Below are positions 51,278 through 59,628 of a stretch of DNA of 64,000 nucleotides, piece by piece (positions within the stretch are counted from its first letter, which is position 1; every line of letters starts with the position of its first letter). A program made the position numbers and the translations under genes. The stretch comes from Paenochrobactrum glaciei (GTDB lineage Bacteria; Pseudomonadota; Alphaproteobacteria; Rhizobiales; Rhizobiaceae), in the NCBI RefSeq assembly GCF_039522165.1, contig NZ_BAAADE010000001.1, forward strand, positions 496,001 through 560,000, written 5' to 3'. Under the pieces are notes generated by a model. That model was not told the origin of the DNA, made no database searches, and saw only the letters and a list, made by a program, of their open reading frames with translations.

Positions 51278-52201
51278 ATGAGCAATCTGGCTGATATGGA
51301 AATTTTTGCACGTGTTGTTTCAAGCGGCAGCATGTCGGCGGCAGCGCGTGAGTTAAGCCTTTCACCCGCCGTTGTTTCCAAGCGCCTCAGCCGGCTGGAA
51401 GAACGCTTAGGCACAAGGCTTTTGCAACGCACCACCCGCCAGATTGCACTGACCGAAGCAGGCCAAGGCTATTATGAGCGGATTTTAGGTATTTTGGCCG
51501 GCATTGAAGAAGCGGAAGATTTTGTAGCGCGGCGCTCGCAAGATGCCCGCGGCACATTAAAAATCTCAGTTCCTACCTCTTTTGGCCGTATGCATATCGC
51601 ACCGCATCTTGAACCCTTCATGCGAGAAAATTCCGACCTCACCATCAATATGATGTTGTCGGATGAATTGGTTGATATTGTCGGCGATGGCTATGATCTG
51701 GCCATCCGTATCGGTGAATTATCCGATTCGACCCTTGTGGCACGCAGACTTGCGCCGGTGACACGCATTTTGGTGGCCTCGCCGCATTATATTTCCACGC
51801 GTGGCATGCCGCAGACATTTGATGATTTAGACCAGCATTCTTGTCTGGCGCCGCATAATAATGAAGCATGGCGCTTAGAAGGGCCTGACGGCCCTGTCGT
51901 ATTGCGTCCTTCCGGCCCGTTGCAAACCAATTCCAGCGAAGTGGTGCGCGAAGCAGTACTCGCCGGCATCGGCATTGCCCAGCGCTCTACCTGGGATATC
52001 GGCCCTGAGCTTGCAGCCGGTAAACTGGTGCAGGTACTGCCAGCGTACACAGCCTCGCGCAATGTGGCGATCCATGCAGTTTATCCCTCACGCCAGTTTC
52101 TGCCAGCTAAAGTACGGTTGTTTATTGATTATCTGGCCGAACTTTATGGCACCGTCCCCTATTGGGACAGCGGCATTTATCCTGAACATCACAAGCAATA
52201 A
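51278..52201 (+). CDS. LysR family transcriptional regulator
   Basis: 307 residues. The N-terminal winged helix reads MEIFARVVSSGSMSAAARELSLSPAVVSKRLSRLEERLGTRLLQRTTR; the periplasmic-binding-like effector domain begins about residue 90 (GTLKISVPTSFGRMHIAPHL) and follows the CrgA/DsdC-like group of LysR proteins. GGAGCG before ATG 51278. Its position divergent to glcDEF makes glycolate operon control possible but unproven; the next gene is a GntR regulator that fits that task better. Confidence 0.9.
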   Translation: MSNLADMEIFARVVSSGSMSAAARELSLSPAVVSKRLSRLEERLGTRLLQRTTRQIALTEAGQGYYERILGILAGIEEAEDFVARRSQDARGTLKISVPTSFGRMHIAPHLEPFMRENSDLTINMMLSDELVDIVGDGYDLAIRIGELSDSTLVARRLAPVTRILVASPHYISTRGMPQTFDDLDQHSCLAPHNNEAWRLEGPDGPVVLRPSGPLQTNSSEVVREAVLAGIGIAQRSTWDIGPELAAGKLVQVLPAYTASRNVAIHAVYPSRQFLPAKVRLFIDYLAELYGTVPYWDSGIYPEHHKQ

Positions 52202-52236
52202 TCGCCCCTACCTGATTTTGAAGTAAAGCTTGATCC

Positions 52237-53046
52237 ATGACAGAGACCAACAGCGCCACAATCTTTACCACTATCAAATCGAGCAAAACCTCGGATGAAG
52301 TGGTGCGCCAGATTGAGGCTCTGATTTTGGAAGGCGTGCTGCGCGGTGGTGATCGCCTGCCTTCAGAACGCGAACTCGCCCTACAATTTGATGTCTCACG
52401 TCCGATTTTGCGTGATGCCCTAAAGCAGCTGGAGCTTTCCGGTCTGGTGGTTACCCGTCATGGTGACGGTACATCCATTGCCAATGTCATCGGGCAGGTT
52501 TTCAGCGAACCGGTGGTGAAACTTTTCCCGACCCACCATAAAGCAGCAGCGGATTATCTTGAATATCGCCGAGAAATCGAAAGCATTGCCGCGCAATATG
52601 CTGCAGAGCGCGCCACCAGCGCTGACAAAGCCTTGCTCACCGATTTGATGGAGGGCATGGAAAAAGCGCATCTGGCTAAAGACTATGCCCTGGAAGCAAA
52701 GCTGGATGTTGAGTTTCACAATGCTATCGGCGAATGCGCCCATAATATTGTGCTCTTGCATACATTGCGCTCTTGCTATCAGCTTTTGAATGATGGTGTT
52801 TTTTATAATCGCAGCATTGTCTATGACAGTGCGGAATCATCCACTCGCCTGCTTGATCAGCATAAAGCGATTTATCTCGCCATCATGGCCGCAGACAAAG
52901 AAGCCGCCGCCAAAGCCGCTGCTTCACATATTCGTTTTCTGGAAGTGCAGATGGATAAAAAGCAGCGCGCCATGATGCGCGAAAGAACTGCTCAATTGCG
53001 TGCCCTGCAAAGAGGTGTCGCAACAGAAAGCCCTATTCAAGATTAA
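52237..53046 (+). CDS. GntR family regulator, FadR/FCD subfamily
   Basis: 269 residues. Winged helix at 15-80 (VVRQIEALILEGVLRGGDRLPSERELALQFDVSRPILRDALKQLELSGLV) and an FCD effector domain with metal-binding residues likely in DVEFHNAIGECAHN and HKAIYLAIMAADKEAAAKAAASHI. The PdhR/GlcC/LldR group of this family senses pyruvate, glycolate or lactate. Being one gene away from glcDEF, it is the best candidate regulator of that operon (inference). It follows the LysR gene by 35 bases and may share its transcript. Confidence 0.9.
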   Translation: MTETNSATIFTTIKSSKTSDEVVRQIEALILEGVLRGGDRLPSERELALQFDVSRPILRDALKQLELSGLVVTRHGDGTSIANVIGQVFSEPVVKLFPTHHKAAADYLEYRREIESIAAQYAAERATSADKALLTDLMEGMEKAHLAKDYALEAKLDVEFHNAIGECAHNIVLLHTLRSCYQLLNDGVFYNRSIVYDSAESSTRLLDQHKAIYLAIMAADKEAAAKAAASHIRFLEVQMDKKQRAMMRERTAQLRALQRGVATESPIQD

Positions 53047-53071
53047 GCAAACAGGGCTTTAAAAATTAAGA

Positions 53072-53212
53072 TTAATGACGGTGTGAAACCGAAACACCGT
53101 AACCATCGCTGGAAACCTGATCGCCAGCATCTACGGAAAAAATACCTGCTGCCATGAAAACGATACCGGAAAGCATCAATACGGTTACTAAAGTCGCGTG
53201 TTTAACGGTCAT
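53072..53212 (-). CDS. Small membrane-anchored or exported peptide (46 aa), unknown
   Basis: Start ATG 53212 with CGAGAG about ten bases before. The product opens basic-hydrophobic (MTVKHATLVTVLMLSGIVFM, then AAGIFSVDAG), giving one membrane helix or signal peptide. The remaining 20 residues are Gly/Ser/Asp/Val and end VSHRH. No family recognised. It lies convergent to the GntR gene, 25 bases past its stop. A 10-bp inverted repeat sits in its leader. Confidence 0.5.
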   Translation of the reverse strand: MTVKHATLVTVLMLSGIVFMAAGIFSVDAGDQVSSDGYGVSVSHRH

Positions 53213-53260
53213 CTTTTAAAACTCTCGGGCATCAATTCATGTGGGGGGATTTGGCTTTAT

Positions 53261-53310
53261 CAAACAGGATCACGTGCACCGGACTAAACGCGGCATTGCC
53301 ATCCTGTTTG
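53261..53310. promoter_or_regulatory. Widely spaced 10-bp inverted repeat, leader of the small peptide gene
   Basis: CAAACAGGAT (53261-53270) and ATCCTGTTTG (53301-53310) are exact complements separated by 30 bases. No T run is found on either side, so an RNA structure or operator rather than a terminator. The rest of 53213-53604 holds nothing I can name. Confidence 0.5.
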
Positions 53311-53604
53311 AAAAACCCATGAGCCAGTTACAATGCAAAAAGATTACCGGCAACTAAACCAACAGCACTTATGCAGTAGTTTGTAGTACCCAGCACAAAT
53401 AACAGAGGCGCTGTGGCAAGCTTGCAACGAAAACAGCCCGGTTGTGGTTAATTTAATGTATCAATTTTCATAGTCTGCATGGCGCTCATGCGGTGAGTGC
53501 GCATTTTTTAAAACCGGCACTCGCACATTCAGCTATTGATTCCTTTTCGCACACTAAAAAGCCGCTCTTGACCTGCCCGCATGCTTTCTGCCATCGATAA
53601 TTTC

Positions 53605-54339
53605 ATGAGAGCAAATTACAAAATGCAACGACTATATCTGGATGCTGATTTTGCCGCAGATGCGGTAATTGAAGCACCAACTGAGGCTGCCCATTATCTG
53701 ACCCATGTGCTGCGTATGAAAGCACATGCACAAGTGCTGGTTTTCAATGGCCGCGATGGTGAGTGGAAAGCAACACTCAAGCCTGAGGGCAAAAAGCGCC
53801 TGAACCTGCAAATCAACGAGCAAACACGGGTGCAGCCGGAAGCATCAAAACTGATTTATTGCTTTGCTCCGCTCAAGCAAGGGCGCCTTGATTACATGGT
53901 GCAAAAGGCCGTCGAGATGGGTGCAGGTGTTTTGCAGCCTGTCATTACCCAGCACACACAAGTGCCCAAACTAGGCATCGACCGTATCAAGGCCAATGCA
54001 ACAGAAGCTGCCGAACAATGCGGCAATTTAAGCCTGCCGGAATGCCGTGAAGCTTTGCGTTTTGACGCGTTTTTAGAGCAATGGGACACATCCGTTCCGC
54101 TGATCTTTTGCGATGAAGGGCACGAATCACACAACCCTTTAGAGCAGCTGCAAGCACTGCCGCGCGGCACTCATGGAATTATTATTGGGCCAGAGGGTGG
54201 TTTTTCGGAAAGCGAACGCCAATATCTGCATAACCAACCCTTTGTGACCTCAATCCCGCTAGGACCCAGAATTTTGCGTGCAGATACAGCAGCCGTTGCA
54301 GCCCTCACTCTTGTTCAGGCCGTTTTAGGTGATTGGTAA
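53605..54339 (+). CDS. rsmE: 16S rRNA (uracil1498-N3)-methyltransferase RsmE
   Basis: 244 residues from ATG 53605; ATG 53581 and 53623 are also in frame. A PUA-like N-terminus (MQRLYLDADF, HYLTHVLRMKAHAQVLVFNG) is followed by a SPOUT knot with IIIGPEGGFSESE and the SAM-binding PLGPRILRADTAAVAAL. It methylates U1498 in the decoding region of the 30S subunit. Followed 127 bases later by gshA in the same direction, without a terminator between, so co-transcription is possible. Confidence 0.94.
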   Translation: MRANYKMQRLYLDADFAADAVIEAPTEAAHYLTHVLRMKAHAQVLVFNGRDGEWKATLKPEGKKRLNLQINEQTRVQPEASKLIYCFAPLKQGRLDYMVQKAVEMGAGVLQPVITQHTQVPKLGIDRIKANATEAAEQCGNLSLPECREALRFDAFLEQWDTSVPLIFCDEGHESHNPLEQLQALPRGTHGIIIGPEGGFSESERQYLHNQPFVTSIPLGPRILRADTAAVAALTLVQAVLGDW

Positions 54340-54466
54340 GATATGCTCATTTTACAAGGTCACATTTTTCCGCAACACAGTGTTTAATCGAAATAGGCTT
54401 GCTTGATTTGACAATTGCGTCCTATCACTCAACTAATCGCATCTATTAATTTAAGGATCGGACAGC

Positions 54467-55840
54467 ATGGCGCGCGATACAACTGACGAGACAGCTATCT
54501 CGGGCGTTGAAGACTTAGCTCTTTATTTGGCCGACGGCTGCAAGCCGAAAGACAAATGGCGCATTGGTACCGAGCACGAAAAATTTCCATTTTATGCTCA
54601 TGAAAACAGCCCTGTTCCTTATGAAGGCGACAAAGGCATTAAAGCGATCCTTGACGGCATGCAGGCCAAGCTTGGCTGGGAGCCGATCATCGACGAAGGC
54701 AATATTATCGGTCTCGTGGAGCCAACCGGTCAGGGTGCAATCTCACTGGAACCGGGCGGTCAGTTCGAGCTTTCCGGTGCTCCGGTTTCAAGCATTCACC
54801 AGACCTGCCGCGAAGTAAACGCGCATCTTGCACAGGTGCGTGAAATTGCCGAACCGCTTGGCATCCGCTTTTTAGGGCTCGGTGGCAGCCCGAAATGGAC
54901 ATTGGCAGAAACGCCTGTCATGCCAAAATCACGCTATAAAATCATGACCAATTATATGCCTAAAGTGGGAACACAAGGGCTGGACATGATGTATCGCACC
55001 TCCACCATTCAGGTGAATTTGGACTTCTCGTCTGAAACGGACATGCGCCGCAAAATGCAGGTTTCAATGAAACTGCAATCTGTCGCAACCGCCCTTTTTG
55101 CAGCCTCTCCGTTTACCGAAGGCAAGCCAAACGGCCTGCAATCATGGCGCTCTGACATCTGGCGCGATACCGATAATCAGCGTTCCGGCGTTCTGCCATT
55201 CGTCTTCTCGGAAAATTTCGGTTTTGCCGATTATGTCGAATGGGCGCTTGATGTGCCGATGTATTTCATCCTGCGTGATGGTCATTATCATGACTGCACG
55301 CATGTCACCTTCCGCCAGTTTATGAATGGCGCATTGAAGGGTGAAGTAGCGGATCCCGTGCCAAATCAGGGCGACTGGGCAAATCATATTTCAACGCTTT
55401 TCCCTGAAGTGCGCTTGAAGCGCTTCCTCGAAATGCGCGGTGCCGATGGCGGCCCTTGGCGTCGTATTTGTGCACTTCCGGCCTATTGGGTTGGTCTTCT
55501 CTATGATGAAGAAGCGCTGGATGCAGCTGAGCAGCTCACCAAAGACTGGACCTATGAAGAGGTGCTTGCACTTCGCAACATCGTTCCGGCACAAGGCCTG
55601 CACAGCCCGTTCCGTGGCCACAAGCTGCATGAAGTTGCCCGTGAGACGCTGGCCATTTCCAAGCTTGGCCTGAAAAACCGCAACAAACTCAACAATGACG
55701 GCTTCGATGAAACCTGTTTCATCGCGCCATTGGAAGAAGTTATTGCCCGCGGCAGCACCGAAGCTGAAAAAATGTTGGAAGCATATCACTCTGTCTGGGG
55801 CGGTTCCATCGACCCGATTTTCCTCGAATATGCTTATTAA
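54467..55840 (+). CDS. gshA: Glutamate-cysteine ligase, plant/alphaproteobacterial type
   Basis: 457 residues of the GCS2 (plant-type) family, unlike E. coli GshA. WRIGTEHEKFPFYAHENSPVPYEG, GNIIGLVEPTGQGAISLEPGGQFELSG and LGGSPKW, RYKIMTNYMPKVG are family signatures for ATP and glutamate binding. It makes gamma-glutamylcysteine, the first step to glutathione. ATG 54467 follows AAGGATCGG. A strong terminator ends it. Confidence 0.95.
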   Translation: MARDTTDETAISGVEDLALYLADGCKPKDKWRIGTEHEKFPFYAHENSPVPYEGDKGIKAILDGMQAKLGWEPIIDEGNIIGLVEPTGQGAISLEPGGQFELSGAPVSSIHQTCREVNAHLAQVREIAEPLGIRFLGLGGSPKWTLAETPVMPKSRYKIMTNYMPKVGTQGLDMMYRTSTIQVNLDFSSETDMRRKMQVSMKLQSVATALFAASPFTEGKPNGLQSWRSDIWRDTDNQRSGVLPFVFSENFGFADYVEWALDVPMYFILRDGHYHDCTHVTFRQFMNGALKGEVADPVPNQGDWANHISTLFPEVRLKRFLEMRGADGGPWRRICALPAYWVGLLYDEEALDAAEQLTKDWTYEEVLALRNIVPAQGLHSPFRGHKLHEVARETLAISKLGLKNRNKLNNDGFDETCFIAPLEEVIARGSTEAEKMLEAYHSVWGGSIDPIFLEYAY

Positions 55841-55874
55841 GATACTGATTTAATTTATCAGTTCTGTTTTGACG

Positions 55875-55912
55875 AAGGCCAGACAACCACTAACCGGTTA
55901 TCTGGCCTTTTT
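55875..55912 (+). terminator. gshA terminator
   Basis: AAGGCCAGA (55875-55883) pairs with TCTGGCCTT (55901-55909), extended inwards by AACC/GGTT, then TTTTTC. About 35 bases beyond the gshA stop. Confidence 0.85.
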
Positions 55913-55996
55913 CGTGCTACAATTAGGCTCATTGATTTATCACAAAAATAGATAGATTATCGCCGTTCAATAATAATAAAAACGGATATATAGGCA

Positions 55997-56950
55997 ATGA
56001 ATACTCCGCTTGATCTGGATCAGCTGCAAACCTTCATTGCAATTGCTGACAGCGGCAGTTTTACGCGTGCCGCAGAGACGATTTTTAAAACCCAGTCTGC
56101 CGTTTCCATGCAAATGCGCCGTCTGGAAGAACGTATCGACAAGCCGCTATTTGAACGCGACGGCCGCAATAACCGCCTGACTGAAGACGGTCAGAAGCTG
56201 TTGATCTATGCGCGCCGTATGCTCCGCCTCAGCCATGAGGCGATTGCTTCTTTTGACGATCAACAGTTGGAAGGTAATATCCGCATCGGTATGCCGGATG
56301 ATTATGCCGACCGTTTTTTACCTGAAATTATGGCACGGTTTTCACGGTCTAATCCACGCGTTGAATTATCGGTGGTTTGCGAGCCGTCGATGAACCTTAA
56401 TGAACTTATCAAAAAAGGCGAACTGGATCTTGCATTGGTAACCCAATGCGATCAGGTGCACCCATCAGAAATTTTGCGAACAGAACCTTTATTATGGGTC
56501 TCCTCCGCCAGCCATAATATTCATGAAGCCGAAGTGCTGCCGCTGGCGGTCGGGCGCACCACATGCGTTTGGCGCCGCTCGGCTATTCATGCTTTGGTGG
56601 AAGCGCAACGCGATTATCGCATCCTGTTTACCAGTTGGTCGGCAAGCGTTTTGAGCGCTGCCGTTCTCGCAGGTCTTGCTGTTGCTGTGCTGCCTGAATG
56701 TGCGCTACGCCCAGGCATGCGCGTGCTGACCGAAGCTGAAGGCTTTGCACAATTACCAAAATTCGGCATCGGCATTTTGCGTGGTGCCAGCAAGCAAGCT
56801 GCCATTATGGATGCACTGGTGCAGCATATTGTGGCAAGTCTTGAAACAATTTCTACGCCACCAATTACCTCGCTCGCACCCGAGCGCCAATTGGCAAGCC
56901 ATCAAAAACAAAAGAAGAGCAACACACATTATCTGGCGATAGACTGGTAA
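55997..56950 (+). CDS. LysR family transcriptional regulator
   Basis: 317 residues. The helix-turn-helix is FIAIADSGSFTRAAETIFKTQSAVSMQMRRLEERIDKPLFERDGR; the effector domain begins near GNIRIGMPDDYADRFLPEIM. It resembles the group that includes alphaproteobacterial LysR regulators next to gshA or xseA, with no known ligand. The C-terminal end is basic and polar (RQLASHQKQKKS). It lies between the gshA terminator and xseA, 52 bases from the latter. Targets unknown. Confidence 0.9.
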   Translation: MNTPLDLDQLQTFIAIADSGSFTRAAETIFKTQSAVSMQMRRLEERIDKPLFERDGRNNRLTEDGQKLLIYARRMLRLSHEAIASFDDQQLEGNIRIGMPDDYADRFLPEIMARFSRSNPRVELSVVCEPSMNLNELIKKGELDLALVTQCDQVHPSEILRTEPLLWVSSASHNIHEAEVLPLAVGRTTCVWRRSAIHALVEAQRDYRILFTSWSASVLSAAVLAGLAVAVLPECALRPGMRVLTEAEGFAQLPKFGIGILRGASKQAAIMDALVQHIVASLETISTPPITSLAPERQLASHQKQKKSNTHYLAIDW

Positions 56951-57002
56951 TTCATACGCCTCACAGCTTGACCTTAAAGCGCAAAAACGGGCCAATAGGC
57001 AT

Positions 57003-58640
57003 ATGAATAACCTGTTCGATTCGCCGCCTCCGGCAAATGTAGCTGCTAAAAACAGTAGCTCCAATGTTGCTGAATATTCGGTCTCCGAAATTTCGGGCGC
57101 ACTCAAACGCTCGATTGAGGAGCAGTTTGGCCATGTGCGCGTGCGCGGTGAAATTTCCGGTTATCGCGGCCCTCATTCATCAGGGCACGCCTATTTTGCT
57201 TTAAAAGACGACAAAGCTCGCATGGAAGCGGTGGTTTGGCGCGGCTCAATGAGCAAATTACGCTTCCGGCCGGAAGAAGGCATGGAAGTGATTGCCACCG
57301 GCAAACTCACCACCTATCCGGGCTCTTCCAAATATCAGATCGTCATCGAGCAGATGGAACCGGCAGGTGCCGGCGCCTTGATGGCGCTGCTTGAAGAACG
57401 TAAGCGTAAACTTGGTGCAGAAGGTCTGTTTGACCCCGCCAATAAACAATTACTGCCCTTCATGCCGAAGGTGATCGGCGTTATCACATCGCCAACCGGC
57501 GCTGTAATCCGTGATATCATCCATCGTATTACCGACCGTTTTCCGCTTCATGTATTGGTCTGGCCAGTGCGTGTGCAGGGCGAAACCAGCGGTGAGGAAG
57601 TCGCAGCCGCAGTGCAAGGCTTCAATAATCTTGGTGCAGACAGCACCATTCCGCAGCCTGATCTTTTGATTGTGGCGCGTGGTGGCGGCAGCTTGGAAGA
57701 CCTGTGGGGCTTTAACGATGAAGCGGTCGTGCGCGCCGTTGCGGCCTCGCATATTCCGGTTATTTCCGCCGTAGGTCACGAAACCGACTGGACATTGATT
57801 GATCTGGCCGCCGATGTGCGTGCCCCTACCCCGACAGGTGCTGCTGAAATGGCAGTGCCGGTGCGCGCTGATTTGCAGGCAAGCCTTGCCTCCCATGCTG
57901 CGCGTCTTTCTGCTGCGATGTCCCGTTATTTAGATCAACGCCGTCAGATGCAGCGGGCATTAACCCGTGCCATGCCGGGTGCTGATCAGTTGCTGGCTCT
58001 GCCGCGCCGCCACTTTGACGAAGTGAGCAGCCGCCTTGAGCGAAGCCTGCAAACACTGACCCAGCATAAAAAAGTACAGTTCGACGGATTGGCACGTCAG
58101 TTTTCGCCGCATTTGCTGCGCCGCAAAATCACCGAGCACAAGCGTACAACAATGCAGCTCAACGAGCGTTTGCCGCGTGCTTTGGCAAACTATCTGCGTG
58201 AGCGCCGCACCACTTACACCTACCGCGCCGAGCGTTTAAGCGCTGAACCGATCATGCGCGAAGTGGGACAACATAAATTGTCCCTCACCCAGCTTGACCG
58301 TCGTCGTGATCAGGCCATTGGTTTGCGTTTTGAACGCCTCAAGCGCCGCAGTCACGAGCTGGAACGCCTTATGCGGACATTGTCGCATGAAAGTGTGCTG
58401 GAGCGTGGTTTTGCCATTGTGTTTGACGATCAGGGCAACCCGATCAAACAAGCAGCCAATATTGATAATGGCGCATCATTGCATTTGCGCTTTGCCGATG
58501 GCGAAGTGGCGGCAACCGCCCATACGGAGGCTGAGCCTTTAGCCTCCAAACCAGCAGCACCAGCACCAGCACCTGCGCCAAAGCCGAAGCGCCCTGCCAC
58601 AGCGCCAAAAAACAATGACAATCAAGGCTCTTTATTTTGA
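57003..58640 (+). CDS. xseA: Exodeoxyribonuclease VII large subunit
   Basis: 545 residues. The N-terminal OB-fold (YSVSEISGALKRSIEEQFGHVRVRGEISGYRGPHSSGHAYFALKD) leads to the catalytic domain: GVITSPTGAVIRDI, DLLIVARGGGSLEDLWGFNDE and AVGHETDWTLIDLAADVRAPTPTGAAE. A coiled-coil stretch of about 190 residues rich in R, Q and L follows. The last 30 residues are Pro/Ala-rich and longer than in E. coli. It cleaves single-stranded DNA with XseB, which is not in the window. Confidence 0.96.
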   Translation: MNNLFDSPPPANVAAKNSSSNVAEYSVSEISGALKRSIEEQFGHVRVRGEISGYRGPHSSGHAYFALKDDKARMEAVVWRGSMSKLRFRPEEGMEVIATGKLTTYPGSSKYQIVIEQMEPAGAGALMALLEERKRKLGAEGLFDPANKQLLPFMPKVIGVITSPTGAVIRDIIHRITDRFPLHVLVWPVRVQGETSGEEVAAAVQGFNNLGADSTIPQPDLLIVARGGGSLEDLWGFNDEAVVRAVAASHIPVISAVGHETDWTLIDLAADVRAPTPTGAAEMAVPVRADLQASLASHAARLSAAMSRYLDQRRQMQRALTRAMPGADQLLALPRRHFDEVSSRLERSLQTLTQHKKVQFDGLARQFSPHLLRRKITEHKRTTMQLNERLPRALANYLRERRTTYTYRAERLSAEPIMREVGQHKLSLTQLDRRRDQAIGLRFERLKRRSHELERLMRTLSHESVLERGFAIVFDDQGNPIKQAANIDNGASLHLRFADGEVAATAHTEAEPLASKPAAPAPAPAPKPKRPATAPKNNDNQGSLF

Positions 58641-58663
58641 GCTACAGCAATGAACACGTACCG

Positions 58664-58678
58664 TTAACCCTTAGTTAA
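58664..58678. promoter_or_regulatory. CtrA box upstream of the L,D-transpeptidase
   Basis: GTTAACCCTTAGTTAACC holds an exact TTAA-N7-TTAA (58664-58678), nearly palindromic with GTTAACC on both sides. CtrA, the cell-cycle regulator of Alphaproteobacteria, binds this pattern. It is 183 bases ahead of the transpeptidase start. Confidence 0.65.
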
Positions 58679-58861
58679 CCATAATCACACTCAAACTGTG
58701 TCATTACAGCAACGATATTCGTGACATATAAGTCACAAGTGTCGTTTGCTCGTCTTTTCTGCCATGTGCTTTCCATATCTTAAGGCTCACTTAAGCTTGT
58801 TCCGTCTTGTTAGCCCCGATCTCAAGCACAAGTTTGCCTTTGAATTTAAAGTGAAAGCCCT

Positions 58862-59593
58862 ATGAAAGATAAAAAACAAAACATGACACAGCTTTTGTCC
58901 CGCAGAAATTTTCTGATCGGTGCCAGTGCCATTACGCTTTCAGGCTGCGTTTCAACCAATCCCAATATGCGCCCCGCAGCAGATGTCACACCGACTAAAA
59001 CAGCAGTCAAAGCTGAAGTTCCGCCGATGTATGAAGCATTGCCATATGAAGATTTCCCGATCCCTGCCGTTGATGTTTCCAAAGTGCCGCAAAAATACTG
59101 GCGCACCGAGGTTGATTATTTCACAGATGAAAAGCCCGGCACGGTGATTGTCGATACGCCGAATAAATATCTATACCATGTGCTGAAAAATGGCCGTGCC
59201 ATGCGTTATGGTATTGGTGTTGGCCGCGATGGTTACGCCTGGTCTGGCCACGCGATCATCGCCTACAAGCGCAAATGGCCACGTTGGACACCACCGGATG
59301 AGATGGTTGCCCGTCAGCCAGCCCTTGAACCATACAGCATTAAAAATGGTGGTATGGGCCCAGGACTTAAAAATCCGCTTGGTTCCCGCGCACTCTATAT
59401 TCATAAAGATGGCCGTGACACTATTTACCGCATTCACGGCTCGCCAGAAGCATGGACTATCGGCAAGGCCGTTTCTTCCGGCTGTATCCGTATGCTCAAT
59501 CAGGATGTTATCCATCTTTATGATAATGTGCGCGATGGCAGTAAGATTGTGGTTATCCCTGATCCAAAGGGCAGCCTTGCCATTACGGCATAA
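58862..59593 (+). CDS. L,D-transpeptidase (YkuD domain), Tat/lipobox-type N-terminus
   Basis: 243 residues. The N-terminus SRRNFLIGASAITLSGC has a twin-arginine motif and a lipobox cysteine, so it may be exported by Tat and lipidated. The YkuD domain covers about residues 95-235, with active-site IHGSPEAWTIGKAVSSGCIRML (His, Ser and catalytic Cys of HGx..SxGCxR). It would form 3-3 peptidoglycan crosslinks or attach proteins to peptidoglycan. ATG 58862 was chosen; a second ATG at 58883 begins the signal more tightly. The long leader contains a CtrA box, and a terminator follows. Confidence 0.92.
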   Translation: MKDKKQNMTQLLSRRNFLIGASAITLSGCVSTNPNMRPAADVTPTKTAVKAEVPPMYEALPYEDFPIPAVDVSKVPQKYWRTEVDYFTDEKPGTVIVDTPNKYLYHVLKNGRAMRYGIGVGRDGYAWSGHAIIAYKRKWPRWTPPDEMVARQPALEPYSIKNGGMGPGLKNPLGSRALYIHKDGRDTIYRIHGSPEAWTIGKAVSSGCIRMLNQDVIHLYDNVRDGSKIVVIPDPKGSLAITA

Positions 59594-59598
59594 AACAA

Positions 59599-59628
59599 AA
59601 AAGCGGGCTGCAAAGCCCGCTTTTTTTT
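59599..59628. terminator. Terminator between the L,D-transpeptidase and the HdeD-like gene
   Basis: AAAAGCGGGCT / AGCCCGCTTTT (59599-59609 with 59614-59624), 11-bp stem, 4-base loop, then eight T. Being A-rich on its left side, it may also work for the convergent gene. Confidence 0.92.
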
